Assembly: GCA_024346935.1 (NCBI GenBank)
Contig: AP024878.1
Span: 620,001-684,000 of the forward strand
Source of the DNA: Vibrio inusitatus
GTDB lineage: Bacteria > Pseudomonadota > Gammaproteobacteria > Enterobacterales > Vibrionaceae
Direction of reading: 5' to 3'
DNA: 64,000 nt
Positions 54,693 through 64,000 of this stretch are shown piece by piece. The position numbers and the translations under genes are program-made. Every line of letters begins with the position of its first letter. The stretch's first letter is position 1. The notes under the pieces are model-generated. The model was not told the origin of the DNA. It searched no databases and was given only the letters and a program-made list of their open reading frames with translations.

Positions 54693-56204
54693 CTATTCTT
54701 CAATAGTGGATTCACTTTCATCGCTGAGTGTTTCTAAAGCTTCAGACCTTGCTGGCTCTGGGGCTTCTATCACCATTAAGTCATCAGTGTCAGTTTCTAC
54801 GTTGGCGTGGTCGCGTTGGTCAATATGTCCAATGATGCTTTGATAGTAACGACGAATATTTTCTACGTAATTGAGAGCTTCATCACCTCGGGCATAGCCG
54901 TAACGTGTGTACTCGTAGTAACCTTTTTTTCGTAGTAGGGGAAGGCGTGTTTTTACATCACTCCAGAGATCAGGGTCTGCACCTTGCGCTTTGGCAATAC
55001 GTCTTGCGTCCATCACGTGCCCATAACCAACATTGTAAGAGGCTAACGCGAACCAGATTTTTTCATGCTGATTGATACTGTCAGGGATGCGATTAACGAT
55101 CTTTCTTAAGTAATCAGCACCGCCTCGGATGGATTGTTCAGGGTCAAGTCGGTCGGTGACGCCAACACTTTTTGCAGTTGGTAGGGTCAACATCATCATG
55201 CCACGCACACCAGTCGGTGATTTTGCATCGGGGTTCCAGTGTGACTCTTGATAAGCAAGAGCCGCAATTAAACGCCAATCAAATTCTCCGGCATACTTTT
55301 GAAAGAGAGATTCCCATTTAGGTAGTTTGCTATCTAAGGCACGCACAAACGCGCGTGTATCAACATAATCAAAGTCTTCGATATGCCCAAAATATTTCTC
55401 TTCTATTAATTGCAACTGACCATTTTGTTGAATGTCGCCAAAGAACTCTAAAACCAACGCGTAAAGGCTTTCGTCCGTGCCTTTGCGTAAGAACCAAGAT
55501 GTAGGCTGATCTTCTGTTAACTCAAATGCGAGTGCAACATTAGGATAGATACGTTGCGTAATGGAAAGCTCTATAGAATCAGCGACAGTAAATAAGCGCT
55601 CGCCTTGCGATACTTGTTTTAGTAAGTCATTAATATCGTAGCTATCAGTGATCTCGTATTTAAGGTCTGAGTGTTCCTCAGCAAGATCGAGCAGGGTTTG
55701 TTCAAAGTGCGATCCCTTGACCACAGTAATTGATTCACCGCTTTCTATGAGTTGATCAAGGTTGCGCGGACGCCACGTGCCTTTTTTATACACTACTTGC
55801 TGGCTGACGTAGTAATAAGCTGGGCCGGCTCTAAAAGCTTTAACTCGGTTGGGTGCCTGAGTAAGGCCTGCAGCAACAATGTCTATTTCACCATTTTTTA
55901 GTGCAGGAAATAACTCAGAGAGACGATAGGCTGGTTTTATCTCTAAACGAACGCCAAGTTGTTCGGCAAATTCTGACGCTAATTCATATTCTAGACCTGT
56001 TGGACCATCAGGGCCGATATAGTAAGAGAGTTGGTTGTTTAGGGTTCCTACGCGCAATACACCTCGGTCTTTTATTTTTTGAAGTTCGTTCTTAGTGTCG
56101 GTTTCGTACTGACAGCCAGTGACAAAAAGTAAGGCTACTAGTGAAGCTACTAGTAGGGAGAATCTAGTTAACACTGACGTGCGCATTGTGCGTGACAACT
56201 CCAA
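54693..56204 (-). CDS. mltF: Membrane-bound lytic murein transglycosylase F
   Basis: A 503-aa outer-membrane lipoprotein. Lipobox VTGC, then an SBP-like domain (GVLRVGTLNNQLSYYIGPDGPTGLEYELASEFAEQLG) and the SLT domain with the catalytic Glu in AYQESHWNP, followed by SPTGVRGMMMLT. It cleaves peptidoglycan. It lies next to purL, as in E. coli. The start may be the second Met (MRTSVL). Confidence 0.93.
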   Translation of the reverse strand: MELSRTMRTSVLTRFSLLVASLVALLFVTGCQYETDTKNELQKIKDRGVLRVGTLNNQLSYYIGPDGPTGLEYELASEFAEQLGVRLEIKPAYRLSELFPALKNGEIDIVAAGLTQAPNRVKAFRAGPAYYYVSQQVVYKKGTWRPRNLDQLIESGESITVVKGSHFEQTLLDLAEEHSDLKYEITDSYDINDLLKQVSQGERLFTVADSIELSITQRIYPNVALAFELTEDQPTSWFLRKGTDESLYALVLEFFGDIQQNGQLQLIEEKYFGHIEDFDYVDTRAFVRALDSKLPKWESLFQKYAGEFDWRLIAALAYQESHWNPDAKSPTGVRGMMMLTLPTAKSVGVTDRLDPEQSIRGGADYLRKIVNRIPDSINQHEKIWFALASYNVGYGHVMDARRIAKAQGADPDLWSDVKTRLPLLRKKGYYEYTRYGYARGDEALNYVENIRRYYQSIIGHIDQRDHANVETDTDDLMVIEAPEPARSEALETLSDESESTIEE

Positions 56205-56514
56205 ATAAATTAGGGGATTTTTCTTAATTATTTCCCCTTTATATCAAACCCCTTATCACCGGGGAAGTGAAACTAGAATCATGATTAAACCGTCCTCGCA
56301 TCTTAGATATTTACCGTACGATTTATCGGTTACGTAGACCTTGACGCAAAAATTTGCGCAAACGGTTGCTTTTTGTGTTACTTCACAAAAAGATTTGCTC
56401 TATAATACGCCCGAAACAACATAGGTAATATTGAAATAAAGATTGGTAATTTATATAAGTTATTGTTTTTATTTGAATATTATCTTTAATCCATCATCAA
56501 AGAGACCTAAGCAC
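56205..56514 (+). promoter_or_regulatory. purL promoter region with PurR operator
   Basis: PurR-like box GCGCAAACGGTTGCTT at 56356-56371, near the consensus ACGCAAACGTTTGCGT, with the perfect palindrome CGCAAAaaTTTGCG overlapping its left side. -10 TATAAT at 56401-56406; -35 is weak (TTACTT). The rest is AT-rich and contains the mltF promoter on the other strand. Confidence 0.7.
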
Positions 56515-59500
56515 ATGAGAATTTTGCGTGGCTCCCCAGCTCTTTCTGAGTTTCGTGTACAAAAACTACTAGAACTTTGCCGTGAACAAGACCTGCCAGT
56601 AACAGGTATTTATGCTGAGTTTATGCATTTTGCAGACGTGAGTGCAGAACTTGACGCGTCAGAGGCAGAGAAGCTTGAAAAGCTGCTTACTTATGGTCCA
56701 ACGATCGAAGAACATGAACCACAAGGCACATTAGTGCTTGTGACTCCTCGCCCAGGAACTATCTCTCCTTGGTCTTCTAAGTCGACAGATATTGCACATA
56801 ACTGTGGTCTGGACAAGGTTAAGCGTTTAGAGCGCGGTACGGCATACTATGTTGAAACATCTGTTGCTTTAAATGAAGCACAAACCAAAGCTGTAAAAGC
56901 ATTGGTGCATGACCGCATGATGGAAGTGGTCTTTGGTGAGATGGAACAAGCTGCTGCACTATTCATTGTTGCCGAGCCGGCACCACATACTGTTGTCGAT
57001 GTACTTACTGGTGGTCGTAAAGCCCTAGAAGATGCCAACATTAATTTGGGTCTTGCACTAGCAGAAGATGAAATTGACTACCTAGTAGATAGCTTCAACA
57101 CGCTAGGGCGCAATCCTAACGATATTGAGCTTATGATGTTTGCACAAGCAAACTCTGAGCACTGTCGTCACAAGATCTTCAACGCAGACTGGACAATTGA
57201 TGGTGTGGCTCAAGACAAGTCACTGTTCAAGATGATCAAGAACACGATGGAAATCACTCCTGACCATGTATTGTCTGCATACAAAGACAATGCAGCGGTA
57301 ATGGAAGGCTCTAAGGTAGGCCGTTTCTTCCCGAACCCAGAGACACGCCAATACTCTTACAACCATGAAGATGCTCATATCTTGATGAAGGTTGAAACTC
57401 ATAACCATCCAACGGCAATCTCTCCTTGGCCTGGTGCTTCAACCGGTTCTGGTGGTGAGATCCGTGATGAGGGCGCTACAGGTATTGGTGGCAAGCCAAA
57501 AGCTGGCTTAGTGGGTTTCACAACCTCAAACCTACGTATTCCTGGTTTTGAGCAGCCATGGGAAACGGACTTTGGTAAGCCGGGTCGTATTGTTACGGCA
57601 TTGGATATTATGACTGAAGGTCCGCTAGGCGGCGCTGCATTCAACAATGAATTTGGTCGTCCAAACCTATTGGGTTACTTCCGTACGTACGAAGAAAAAG
57701 TGACTTCTCACGCGGGTGAAGAAATCCGTGGTTACCACAAGCCAATCATGATTGCGGGTGGTATGGGTAATATCCGTGATGGACACGTACAGAAGAAAGA
57801 AATTCCTGTTGGCGCTAAGCTGATTGTTCTTGGCGGTCCTGCAATGAACATCGGTCTTGGTGGCGGCGCAGCATCTTCTATGGCATCAGGTCAATCAGCA
57901 GAAGATCTAGACTTTGCTTCAGTACAACGTGAAAACCCAGAGATGGAACGTCGTTGTCAGGAAGTGATCGATGGCTGTTGGCAGTTAGGTGACGATAACC
58001 CAATTGCATTCATTCACGATGTGGGCGCAGGTGGTATCTCTAACGCACTACCTGAGCTTGTTGATGATGGCGAACGTGGTGGTAAATTCCAACTACGTGA
58101 CGTGCCTAACGATGAGCCGGGCATGAGCCCACTGGCTATCTGGTGTAACGAATCTCAAGAACGTTACGTAATGGCTGTTTCTGATGAAAACATGGCAACC
58201 TTTGATGCAATTTGTAAGCGTGAACGTGCACCGTATGCGGTTGTCGGTATCGCAACAGAAGAGCGTCAACTGACTCTTGAAGATTCTCACTTCGACAACA
58301 CGCCAATTGATATGCCAATGGACGTACTGTTAGGTAAAACACCTAAGATGTACCGTGATGTGAAAACTCTTAAAGTGGATAGCCCAGCGATCAACCGCGA
58401 TGGCATTGAGCTAAATGAAGCACTAGACCGCGTTCTGCGCTTGCCAACCGTTGCTGAGAAAACATTCCTTATCACCATTGGTGACCGCAGTGTAACGGGC
58501 TTGGTTGCTCGTGACCAAATGGTTGGTCCTTGGCAGGTTCCTGTAGCTAACTGTGCAGTGACTGCGGCAAGTTACGATACTTACCACGGCGAATCTATGT
58601 CTATGGGTGAGCGTACTCCGGTTGCACTTCTAGACTTTGGCGCTTCAGCGCGTCTTGCGGTCGGTGAGTCTCTGACTAACATCGCCGGCACTGATATTGG
58701 TGATATTAAACGCATTAAGCTTTCAGCAAACTGGATGTCTCCAGCAGGTCACCCTGGTGAAGATGCAGGTCTTTATGAAGCAGTTAAGGCTGTGGGTGAG
58801 GAACTGTGTCCAGCTCTGGGTCTGACTATCCCTGTGGGTAAAGACTCAATGTCTATGAAGACTAAATGGAACGAAAACGGCGAAGACAAAGAAGTAACTT
58901 CTCCACTTTCATTGGTTATCACCGCATTTGGTCGTGTGGAAGATGTTCGTAAGACAGTGACTCCTCAGCTTCGCACTGACAAAGGTGAATCAAGCCTAGT
59001 ACTTGTTGACCTTGGTAATGGCAAGAACCGCATGGGTGCAACAGCACTGGCACAGGTTTACAAGCAACTTGGTGATAAGCCTGCTGATGTTGACAACGCA
59101 GAGCAACTGAAAGGCTTCTTCGATGCAATGCAAACTCTAGTGCGTGATGACAAGCTTGTTGCTTATCACGATAAAGGCGATGGTGGTCTATTAGTTACTC
59201 TCGCTGAGATGGCATTTGCTGGTCACTGTGGCGTGAAGGCTGACATTTCTGAGCTAGGTGAAGACACACTAGCAACCCTATTTAATGAAGAGTTAGGTGC
59301 GGTTGTTCAAGTTAAGAACGAAGATCTAGAGCAAGTTCGCGCAGTATTGGCAGCTAACGGTCTAGATACATGTTCACATGTTATCGGTACGGTAGAAGCA
59401 AGCGACAACTTTGAAATCTTTGCTAACGGCAGTGCAATTGTAGAGCGTTCTCGCATAGAACTACGTACTATCTGGGCTGAAACGACGCATAAGATGCAAG

Positions 59501-60408
59501 CGCTACGTGATAACCCTGCTTGTGCTGACCAAGAGTTCGAAGCGAAGAAAGACAACTCTGACCCAGGTCTAAACGTGGATCTTACCTTTGATGTACGTGA
59601 AGATGTAGCGGCACCGTACATTGCTACCGGTGTTAAGCCTAAGATGGCTATCTTGCGTGAGCAAGGTGTTAACTCTCACGTAGAAATGGCAGCAGCATTT
59701 GACCGTGCAGGTTTTGATTCTGTTGATATCCACATGAGCGACATCTTAACTGGTAAAGCAGTACTAGAAGAGTACCAAGGTCTTGTGGCTTGTGGCGGCT
59801 TCTCTTACGGTGATGTTCTAGGCGCTGGTGAAGGCTGGGCTAAGTCAGTACTGTTTAATTCAGCAGCACGCGACCAGTTTGAAGGCTTCTTCAACCGCGA
59901 AGATACTTTCTCTCTAGGTGTGTGTAATGGTTGTCAGATGCTGTCTAACCTTAAAGAATTGATTCCAGGTGCTGATCTTTGGCCTCGATTCGTACGCAAC
60001 GAATCTGAGCGCTTTGAAGCACGCTTCAGCTTGGTTGAAGTTCAGAAGTCTGACTCTGTATTCTTTGATGGTATGGCGGGTTCTCGTATGCCTATCGCTG
60101 TCTCTCACGGTGAAGGTCGAGTAGAAGTGAAAGACTCTGCTCACCTGAACGCGATTGAGAATTCAGGTACGGTAGCACTACGTTATGTAGACAACAACGG
60201 GAATGCGACTCAGCAGTATCCGAACAACCCAAATGGTTCACCAAATGCAATTACAGGTCTAACTACAGCAGATGGTCGTGTGACTATCATGATGCCACAC
60301 CCTGAGCGTGTATTTAGGACTGTAGCTAACTCATGGGCTCCTGAATCTTGGGGTGAAGATTCTGCTTGGATGCGTATGTTCCGCAACGTTCGTAAGAATA
60401 TTGGCTAA
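56515..60408 (+). CDS. purL: Phosphoribosylformylglycinamidine synthase
   Basis: A 1297-aa single-chain FGAM synthetase for purine synthesis (E. coli enzyme is 1295 aa). Start [19 protein letters not shown] at 56515; the longer frame is not used. It has the FGAM-synthetase core ([53 protein letters not shown]), and a C-terminal glutaminase domain with Cys1137 in GVCNGCQM and PHPERVFR. PurR box upstream. Confidence 0.97.
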   Translation: MRILRGSPALSEFRVQKLLELCREQDLPVTGIYAEFMHFADVSAELDASEAEKLEKLLTYGPTIEEHEPQGTLVLVTPRPGTISPWSSKSTDIAHNCGLDKVKRLERGTAYYVETSVALNEAQTKAVKALVHDRMMEVVFGEMEQAAALFIVAEPAPHTVVDVLTGGRKALEDANINLGLALAEDEIDYLVDSFNTLGRNPNDIELMMFAQANSEHCRHKIFNADWTIDGVAQDKSLFKMIKNTMEITPDHVLSAYKDNAAVMEGSKVGRFFPNPETRQYSYNHEDAHILMKVETHNHPTAISPWPGASTGSGGEIRDEGATGIGGKPKAGLVGFTTSNLRIPGFEQPWETDFGKPGRIVTALDIMTEGPLGGAAFNNEFGRPNLLGYFRTYEEKVTSHAGEEIRGYHKPIMIAGGMGNIRDGHVQKKEIPVGAKLIVLGGPAMNIGLGGGAASSMASGQSAEDLDFASVQRENPEMERRCQEVIDGCWQLGDDNPIAFIHDVGAGGISNALPELVDDGERGGKFQLRDVPNDEPGMSPLAIWCNESQERYVMAVSDENMATFDAICKRERAPYAVVGIATEERQLTLEDSHFDNTPIDMPMDVLLGKTPKMYRDVKTLKVDSPAINRDGIELNEALDRVLRLPTVAEKTFLITIGDRSVTGLVARDQMVGPWQVPVANCAVTAASYDTYHGESMSMGERTPVALLDFGASARLAVGESLTNIAGTDIGDIKRIKLSANWMSPAGHPGEDAGLYEAVKAVGEELCPALGLTIPVGKDSMSMKTKWNENGEDKEVTSPLSLVITAFGRVEDVRKTVTPQLRTDKGESSLVLVDLGNGKNRMGATALAQVYKQLGDKPADVDNAEQLKGFFDAMQTLVRDDKLVAYHDKGDGGLLVTLAEMAFAGHCGVKADISELGEDTLATLFNEELGAVVQVKNEDLEQVRAVLAANGLDTCSHVIGTVEASDNFEIFANGSAIVERSRIELRTIWAETTHKMQALRDNPACADQEFEAKKDNSDPGLNVDLTFDVREDVAAPYIATGVKPKMAILREQGVNSHVEMAAAFDRAGFDSVDIHMSDILTGKAVLEEYQGLVACGGFSYGDVLGAGEGWAKSVLFNSAARDQFEGFFNREDTFSLGVCNGCQMLSNLKELIPGADLWPRFVRNESERFEARFSLVEVQKSDSVFFDGMAGSRMPIAVSHGEGRVEVKDSAHLNAIENSGTVALRYVDNNGNATQQYPNNPNGSPNAITGLTTADGRVTIMMPHPERVFRTVANSWAPESWGEDSAWMRMFRNVRKNIG

Positions 60409-60438
60409 ACAGCTTTAATTATCTTATTTATATATATG

Positions 60439-60465
60439 AGCGACCTGCATAGGTCGCTTTTTTTA
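60439..60465 (+). terminator. purL terminator
   Basis: AGCGACCT gcat AGGTCGCT followed by seven T. Confidence 0.9.
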
Positions 60466-60735
60466 TGTCTGTATTTAATAGGTTACGAATAGATCTCAAT
60501 TTGTTATTAATGTTCTGAAAATGTAGGTTTTCTTGTTGTTAATTCTTATTGATTCATCTAACCTTTTGATGTTGGTTGTATTTATTAGTTTCGTAGATGG
60601 TTCTGACGTCAGGAAGACAGGATTGACACTAAAGTTACAAGCAAGTTCAATTATTTTATTGTAAACAATTGAAAATCAGCTATTTTAGATAGGCAGATCA
60701 CCTTTTTCATTATAAAAATTTGAAGGATTCATAAC
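60466..60735. other. Gap upstream of the DUF3332 gene
   Basis: AT-rich, no gene. It should contain the promoter of the 60736 gene. Confidence 0.4.
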
Positions 60736-61272
60736 ATGAAAAAATTTGGCTTAAAGGCAGTGGGCTTGGCAGTTGTTGCTGCTTCGTTAAGTGGTTGTAT
60801 CGGTAGTAACGCAGTTACTGGTTATGTAATGAAGTTTAACCTTGAAGTTGTTGATAACCGTTACGCTCGTGGTGGTGTAAACATGCTTCTTGCTCCTGTT
60901 TACGCGCTATCGGTAGCGGTGGATGCATTGATTTTTAACTCCATCGAATTCTGGGCAGGTAAAAACCCAATCAACGGTAAACCACATATCTTCGACTCAA
61001 AAGTGAAGACTATGTACAACATGAACGATGATCTTGATCCTTCACTGACTGAAGCACCTCTAGACCCAATTTCTATGCGTCAGGTAGAATCATCAACATT
61101 TGAAGCAATTGATGCAAATACAATTCAAATGAACGTAACCTACAACAATGGTGACAAAGCATTGATCATGGGTGTACGTGATGGCGAGAATGTTAGCTAC
61201 TACTACAATGGCGAGTTAATGTCTGAAACTACGCTTTCTCAACTACAAGAGTTATCAGCAACTAAAGCATAA
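60736..61272 (+). CDS. DUF3332 family lipoprotein
   Basis: A 178-aa envelope protein with lipobox LSGC (Cys about 21) and the DUF3332 pattern (NAVTGYVMKFNLEVVDNRYARGGVNMLLAPVYALSVAVDALIFNSIEFW). The family is common in Vibrio; its function is unknown. GAAGGA lies before the start codon. Confidence 0.85.
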   Translation: MKKFGLKAVGLAVVAASLSGCIGSNAVTGYVMKFNLEVVDNRYARGGVNMLLAPVYALSVAVDALIFNSIEFWAGKNPINGKPHIFDSKVKTMYNMNDDLDPSLTEAPLDPISMRQVESSTFEAIDANTIQMNVTYNNGDKALIMGVRDGENVSYYYNGELMSETTLSQLQELSATKA

Positions 61273-61292
61273 AATATTGTTTTAGATATAAG

Positions 61293-61320
61293 AAAGCCGA
61301 GCTAGAAGCTCGGCTTTTTA
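61293..61320. terminator. Bidirectional terminator
   Basis: AAAGCCGAGC / GCTCGGCTTT between the DUF3332 gene and pepD, with T-runs on both strands. Confidence 0.85.
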
Positions 61321-61339
61321 CTGTTCGCTAGAAAGTAAA

Positions 61340-62812
61340 TTATGCTTTTTCAGGGATATGCTTGAGTAGATTGACCATCTGCTCCCAGAATAAATCGACG
61401 GTGTCGATTTTTACTTTCTCGTCAGGAGAGTGAGGGAATTTGATGGTTGGACCAAACGACACCATATCCATGTTTGGATAAGGCTTCTTAAATAAACCAC
61501 ATTCAAGACCGGCATGGATCACCATAATATTTGGTTTATGGCCATACACTTCTTTGTACATGTCACGAAAGATAGCCATGATTTCTGAATCTGCATCTGG
61601 CTTCCAACCAGGATATGCGCCAGAAAATTGGATCTTAGCGCCTGATAGTGTAGCAACTGATGTCAGCATGCTTTCCACTTGGCTACGACCTGAGTCGATA
61701 AGAGAGCGAATTAAACAAAGCGCAGTCACTTTATCTTGTTCTGTAGTAATCACACCAAGGTTAAGAGATGTCTCCACTACGCCTTCAATAGCGTCACTCA
61801 TGCGAATTACGCCATTTGGACATGCGTTAAGAGCAGCGACTAACGCTTGTTGGCTTTGAGTTGAGAAAACACCGAATTGAGCTTGTGCATCTTCTACAAA
61901 GGTAACGAGATTGGTTTCAACAGCGCCAAGTTCGGCTTTAAGCATGTCTGTGTAAGCGGTGAACAATCCTTCAAGTGTCGCTACATGCTTTTCAGGCAGA
62001 GCAAGGGTGACAGAGCCTTCACGAGGAATAGCATTGCGCAGACTACCGCCGGTAAACTCAATCAGTCTCAGGTCTAACTCTTCGGCATGACCGGCAAGAA
62101 AGCGCGCCAACAACTTGTTCGCATTACCACGACCTGTGTGGATATCACAACCAGAGTGACCGCCCTTTAAACCTTTCAAGATTAGCTTTTTCGTCACAGA
62201 GCCTTGCGGTGCATCTTCACGTCTGATTGTGAACTCAAGGCTAGAATCAATGCCACCGGCACAACCCATGTAAACTTCGCCCTCTTGTTCTGAGTCCGTA
62301 TTAAGAAGGATATCCCCCTCAAGCCAGCCTTGTTGCAAGCCGAAAGCACCTGTCATACCGGCTTCTTCATCAATGGTTAGCAATACTTCGATTGGTCCAT
62401 GAGCAACATCGGTTGAAGCAAGAACAGCAAGGCACGATGCCATACCTATACCATTGTCTGCACCTAACGTGGTGCCAGTCGCTGTTACCCACTCACCGTC
62501 GATATACGGAAGGATAGGGTCGACAGTAAAGTCATGAACGGTATCTTCATTCTTCTGAGGTACCATGTCGATGTGTGCTTGTAGCACGACACCTTTTTTG
62601 TTTTCCATACCAGGAGTTGCAGGCTTTTTGATGAAAAGATTACCTACAGCATCTTCTTTTACTTCTAGTCCCTGCTCTTTAGCCCAAGCAACAATATGGT
62701 CTGCTAGCGCCTGCTCATGTTTAGAGGGGTGCGGGATAGAACAGATCTTATCGAAGAATGGCCAGATTGGATTTTGAGTTTGCAGGGTGATTTCATTGAG
62801 AAATTGGGACAT
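61340..62812 (-). CDS. pepD: Aminoacyl-histidine dipeptidase (peptidase D)
   Basis: A 490-aa M20 metallopeptidase that cleaves Xaa-His dipeptides. Metal ligands are in QAHIDMVPQ, GADNGIGMA, TIDEEAGMTG and HAGLECGLF, near the C-terminus SFGPTIKFPHSPDEKV. The start ATG at 62812 has AGGAG 6-10 nt upstream; the longer frame is not used. Confidence 0.96.
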   Translation of the reverse strand: MSQFLNEITLQTQNPIWPFFDKICSIPHPSKHEQALADHIVAWAKEQGLEVKEDAVGNLFIKKPATPGMENKKGVVLQAHIDMVPQKNEDTVHDFTVDPILPYIDGEWVTATGTTLGADNGIGMASCLAVLASTDVAHGPIEVLLTIDEEAGMTGAFGLQQGWLEGDILLNTDSEQEGEVYMGCAGGIDSSLEFTIRREDAPQGSVTKKLILKGLKGGHSGCDIHTGRGNANKLLARFLAGHAEELDLRLIEFTGGSLRNAIPREGSVTLALPEKHVATLEGLFTAYTDMLKAELGAVETNLVTFVEDAQAQFGVFSTQSQQALVAALNACPNGVIRMSDAIEGVVETSLNLGVITTEQDKVTALCLIRSLIDSGRSQVESMLTSVATLSGAKIQFSGAYPGWKPDADSEIMAIFRDMYKEVYGHKPNIMVIHAGLECGLFKKPYPNMDMVSFGPTIKFPHSPDEKVKIDTVDLFWEQMVNLLKHIPEKA

Positions 62813-63169
62813 GTAATACTCCTTCATGCATACAAATAGCAACCAATACCAATCGAAGTAAGTAACAAACTAGGCTGATTGTTTACTTACTGTGGATGGC
62901 ACAAGTACTAAGTTCGACCTCATGTAGGTCGAAGAATTGTGGGCAGGATATCACTGTGAAGTAGGGTTGGACAGGCAAACTCGTAAAGCTTGAGTAAGTT
63001 TTATTATCATTTGTGACGCGATAGTGAAGAAATTGAGCGTTAATTATTTATTTTACGTGTGAAATTAAATTACCAAAACAGGTCGCAAAACAGCCTGTTT
63101 TGACTTTTACGACCTCAATGAGAAAAATACTTGTAATTAAATTACAAGATCGGTAATATAAACCCTGTC

Positions 63170-63350
63170 GATACAGACTACCCTTCTATGAGCCACCCCG
63201 CTCATCATTATGTCTGTATCTATGCTAATTTAAAGCGCTAATTTGTTGATTTTAAACTAATTAGCCTTGGGATTTTAGATGGGTATATTGATAGCTTGTC
63301 GGCTAAAGATGTATTTCGTATAAAGTTTCAACCCTATTTATAGGGTTTTT
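63170..63350 (+). ncRNA. Candidate small RNA or leader RNA ending at a terminator
   Basis: A 9-bp stem with an inner 6-bp hairpin (63170-63220), then a stretch ending at ACCCTAT/ATAGGGT and a T-run (63330-63350). The direction is set by the terminators. I cannot assign a family. Confidence 0.3.
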
Positions 63351-63410
63351 AAGCATGTGATTGAACTTCGGTTCACCCTGATATATTGGAAATTTATTAC
63401 TGATTTCATT

Positions 63411-63439
63411 AGCCGCCCAGTTTGGAGCGGCTTTTTTTT
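63411..63439 (+). terminator. Intrinsic terminator in the pepD-permease gap
   Basis: AGCCGC / GCGGCT stem (63411-63416 / 63427-63432) followed by eight T. No gene precedes it, so it must end a non-coding transcript. Confidence 0.75.
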
Positions 63440-63751
63440 CGTCTAAATCTTCTATTTTAAGGCTGTAATAATTAAGAGTAATAGCTGCTGGATGCCAGTT
63501 TGAGAGTTCTTCTTCAGATTACAGGGTAAGAGGCTTATTTCTATGTGCTACATAAGTACTTATCTGTAATTTTTGAGCTGTAACTTTAAGACAGGGTTCA
63601 ATAATTAACCTTATATATCAGACGGCACCTAACCATTCATATTCATGAATATCAATAAGTTAATGCATCCTCTAACGTTGACAGTTTGCGCATAAAGTGA
63701 TCCAAATGAATTTATAGCCAAAACAGTATGGTATTTCGTGATGTTACTCAC

Positions 63752-63789
63752 TATAATTCACGCCAATTTAGATACGCAAACGATTACTT
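63752..63789 (+). promoter_or_regulatory. Purine permease promoter with PurR-like box
   Basis: -10 TATAAT at 63752-63757 and ACGCAAACGATTACTT at 63774-63789, matching the left half of the PurR consensus well and the right half partly. Placed just after the start point, it fits repression. Confidence 0.55.
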
Positions 63790-63812
63790 TTAGAAACTTT
63801 TAGGAATTGATT

Positions 63813-64000
63813 ATGCTCGAGAAGCTATTCAAACTACGTGAACACGGTACTACGGTTCGCACTGAAATCATTGCAGGTATGACTACCTTCCTGACAATGG
63901 CCTACATCATCTTTGTTAACCCGTCGATGTTGTCTGCAACGGGCATGGATCACGGTGCTGTATTTGTAGCAACGTGTTTAGCTGCCGCTATTGGTTGTTT
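63813..64000 (+). CDS. NCS2/AzgA-type purine permease, N-terminal part
   Basis: The reading frame starts at ATG 63813 and runs off the window end (62 codons). It encodes MLEKLFKLREHGTTVRTE, then IIAGMTTFLTMAYIIFVNPSML, the AzgA-subfamily start of guanine/hypoxanthine/adenine proton symporters. PurR-like box upstream supports a purine transporter. Confidence 0.88.
   Translation, partial: MLEKLFKLREHGTTVRTEIIAGMTTFLTMAYIIFVNPSMLSATGMDHGAVFVATCLAAAIGC

Larger units (their letters stand above)
62813..63812. other. 1-kb intergenic region with structured elements
   Basis: No ORF supported. Elements seen: AAAACAGG/CCTGTTTT hairpin (about 63077-63104); palindrome CTTGTAATT-A-AATTACAAG (63130-63148); GATACAGAC/GTCTGTATC (63170-63178 / 63212-63220) enclosing ATGAGC/GCTCAT; two terminators on the plus strand (63330-63350 and 63411-63439); and the permease promoter with a PurR-like box. 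A small RNA or leader ending at one terminator is likely. Confidence 0.5.

Noticed and set aside
63170..63220. Guanine/adenine purine riboswitch before the permease
   Set aside because: Conserved purine-riboswitch loop sequences are absent, two terminators intervene, and the distance to the gene is too long.

Overview
This window is chromosomal DNA of a marine Vibrio. The gene order smpB, ratA, rnfH, bamE, recN, nadK, grpE, dnaK, dnaJ, minor pilins on the right of ssrA is the order I know from Vibrio cholerae, with the same ssrA site that holds VPI-1 there. Uronate and alginate catabolism genes at the left fit an alginate-using coastal species. The species cannot be named from the sequence alone.

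Layout. (1) 1-7250: an amino-acid-type ABC ATPase, then a minus-strand uronate locus: heparinase II/III-family lyase, uxaC, kduD and a secreted PL7 alginate lyase. (2) 7355-8823: an RlpA-like lipoprotein and an unusually long RecX-like protein. (3) 8877-36893: three genomic islands inserted one after another into the 3' end of ssrA (tmRNA). Four copies of the ssrA 3' end (8877, 20941, 29016, 36871) mark the junctions. Each junction has its own terminator facing ssrA, and each island has a tyrosine integrase next to its ssrA-proximal junction. Island 1 holds lipoproteins, two further recombinases around a 0.7-kb hairpin-rich non-coding segment, a KfrA-like protein, an amidohydrolase and IS debris. 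Islands 2 and 3 share a plan: a ~570-580 aa integrase, an HUH Rep-like protein, a small serine recombinase, and nuclease or restriction cargo. (4) 36881-37799: intact ssrA and smpB. (5) 37902-46245: ratA-rnfH, bamE, SOS-regulated recN, nadK, and heat-shock grpE, dnaK, dnaJ with visible sigma-32 promoters. (6) 46388-48725: four minor type IV prepilins (FimT, PilW, PilX and PilV types). (7) 49032-64000: AbgT transporter, glutathione-dependent formaldehyde detoxification (frmA, fghA) with a divergent LysR gene, tadA, mltF, purL, a DUF3332 lipoprotein, pepD, and the start of a purine permease. purL and the permease both carry PurR-like boxes.

The most interesting part is the island array, especially the hairpin-rich segment at 12761-13495, the matching HUH/resolvase/integrase modules of islands 2 and 3, the 28-bp tandem repeats at 21241-21434, and the restriction cargo of island 3. 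All calls come from reading sequence and remembered family signatures; no database search was run.
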